A stretch of 39,695 bases of DNA from Fragilaria crotonensis (Eukaryota; Bacillariophyta; Fragilariophyceae; Fragilariales; Fragilariaceae): positions 1 through 39,695 of the forward strand of contig JAKSYS010000595.1 of the NCBI GenBank assembly GCA_022925895.1, read 5' to 3'. Of this stretch, positions 39,642 through 39,695 are shown piece after piece; position 1 is the first letter of the stretch, and the number at the start of each line of letters is the position of its first letter. The notes under the pieces are model-generated. The model did no database searches, was not told the DNA's origin, and saw nothing but the letters and a program-made list of their open reading frames with translations. The translations under genes were made by a program, and so were the position numbers.

Positions 39642-39695
39642 GTATTTGTAGAGATAGTTATGTCTATAGAGAACGTAATCAGAAAATACGCGTCT

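Noticed and set aside
1-39695. CRISPR array, prophage or bacterial operon
   Set aside because: There are no regularly spaced repeats and no Shine-Dalgarno-led gene runs; spliceosomal introns and organelle targeting signals show a eukaryotic nuclear genome.

Overview
The window looks like nuclear DNA of a diatom, probably a pennate. Four signs point there. Introns are short (85 to 130 nt) with GTGAGT/GTAAGT/GTATGT donors and CTAAC-type branch points. Several proteins begin with a signal peptide followed by an ASAFAP-like Phe at the cleavage site (GA^FAP, SA^FLFP, HG^FVF), the plastid-targeting signature of algae with secondary red plastids. There is a Ty1/copia element of the diatom (CoDi-like) type, and intergenic DNA is saturated with GTAC-containing palindromes. 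The species cannot be named from sequence alone.

Layout. 1-900: one or two doubtful small genes. 975-3315 (-): a two-exon gene for an unknown protein with one membrane anchor. 4073-5320 (+): a sulfotransferase with a membrane hairpin inside the domain. 5485-7963 (-): a two-exon RBR (RING-IBR-RING) E3 ubiquitin ligase. 8569-9633 (-): a multi-pass membrane protein. 9920-10037 (-): a solitary 5S rRNA gene. 10834-11541 (-): a plastid-targeted ICMT/PEMT-like methyltransferase. 12017-14578 (+): a two-exon CHK2/Rad53-type checkpoint kinase with SQ/TQ cluster, FHA, kinase and a predicted C-terminal PCNA-binding motif. 15408-16484 (-): a type II membrane protein. 16622-21884: a complete Ty1/copia LTR retrotransposon with LTRs that look identical, a 5-bp target duplication and broken reading frames. 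22327-23160 (+): a plastid-targeted unknown protein. 24500-25078 (+): a small unknown protein. 25823-26896: a 1.07-kb fold-back element with hAT-like ends. 27156-27890 (+): a basic two-CxxC protein resembling RNase P Rpr2/Rpp21. 28481-29891 (+): a two-exon vWA-domain protein ending in a CaaX box. 30506-31528 (-): unknown. 32013-33413 (+): a Golgi-type fucosyltransferase-like protein. 34740-37403 (+): a plastid-targeted membrane protein with six SAP-like repeats. 37576-39456 (-): a two-exon CRAL-TRIO (SEC14-like) protein whose 5' end may carry a frame break.

There is no operon logic. These are individual nuclear genes, several in divergent pairs (sulfotransferase, CHK2, fucosyltransferase). 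Shared themes are DNA-damage signalling (CHK2), ubiquitylation (RBR), plastid import (three precursors) and lipid or sugar modification. The most notable observations are the CHK2 with a C-terminal PIP-box candidate, the six-repeat plastid protein, the giant fold-back element, and the copia copy whose paired LTRs look fresh while its frames carry mostly single-base homopolymer indels.
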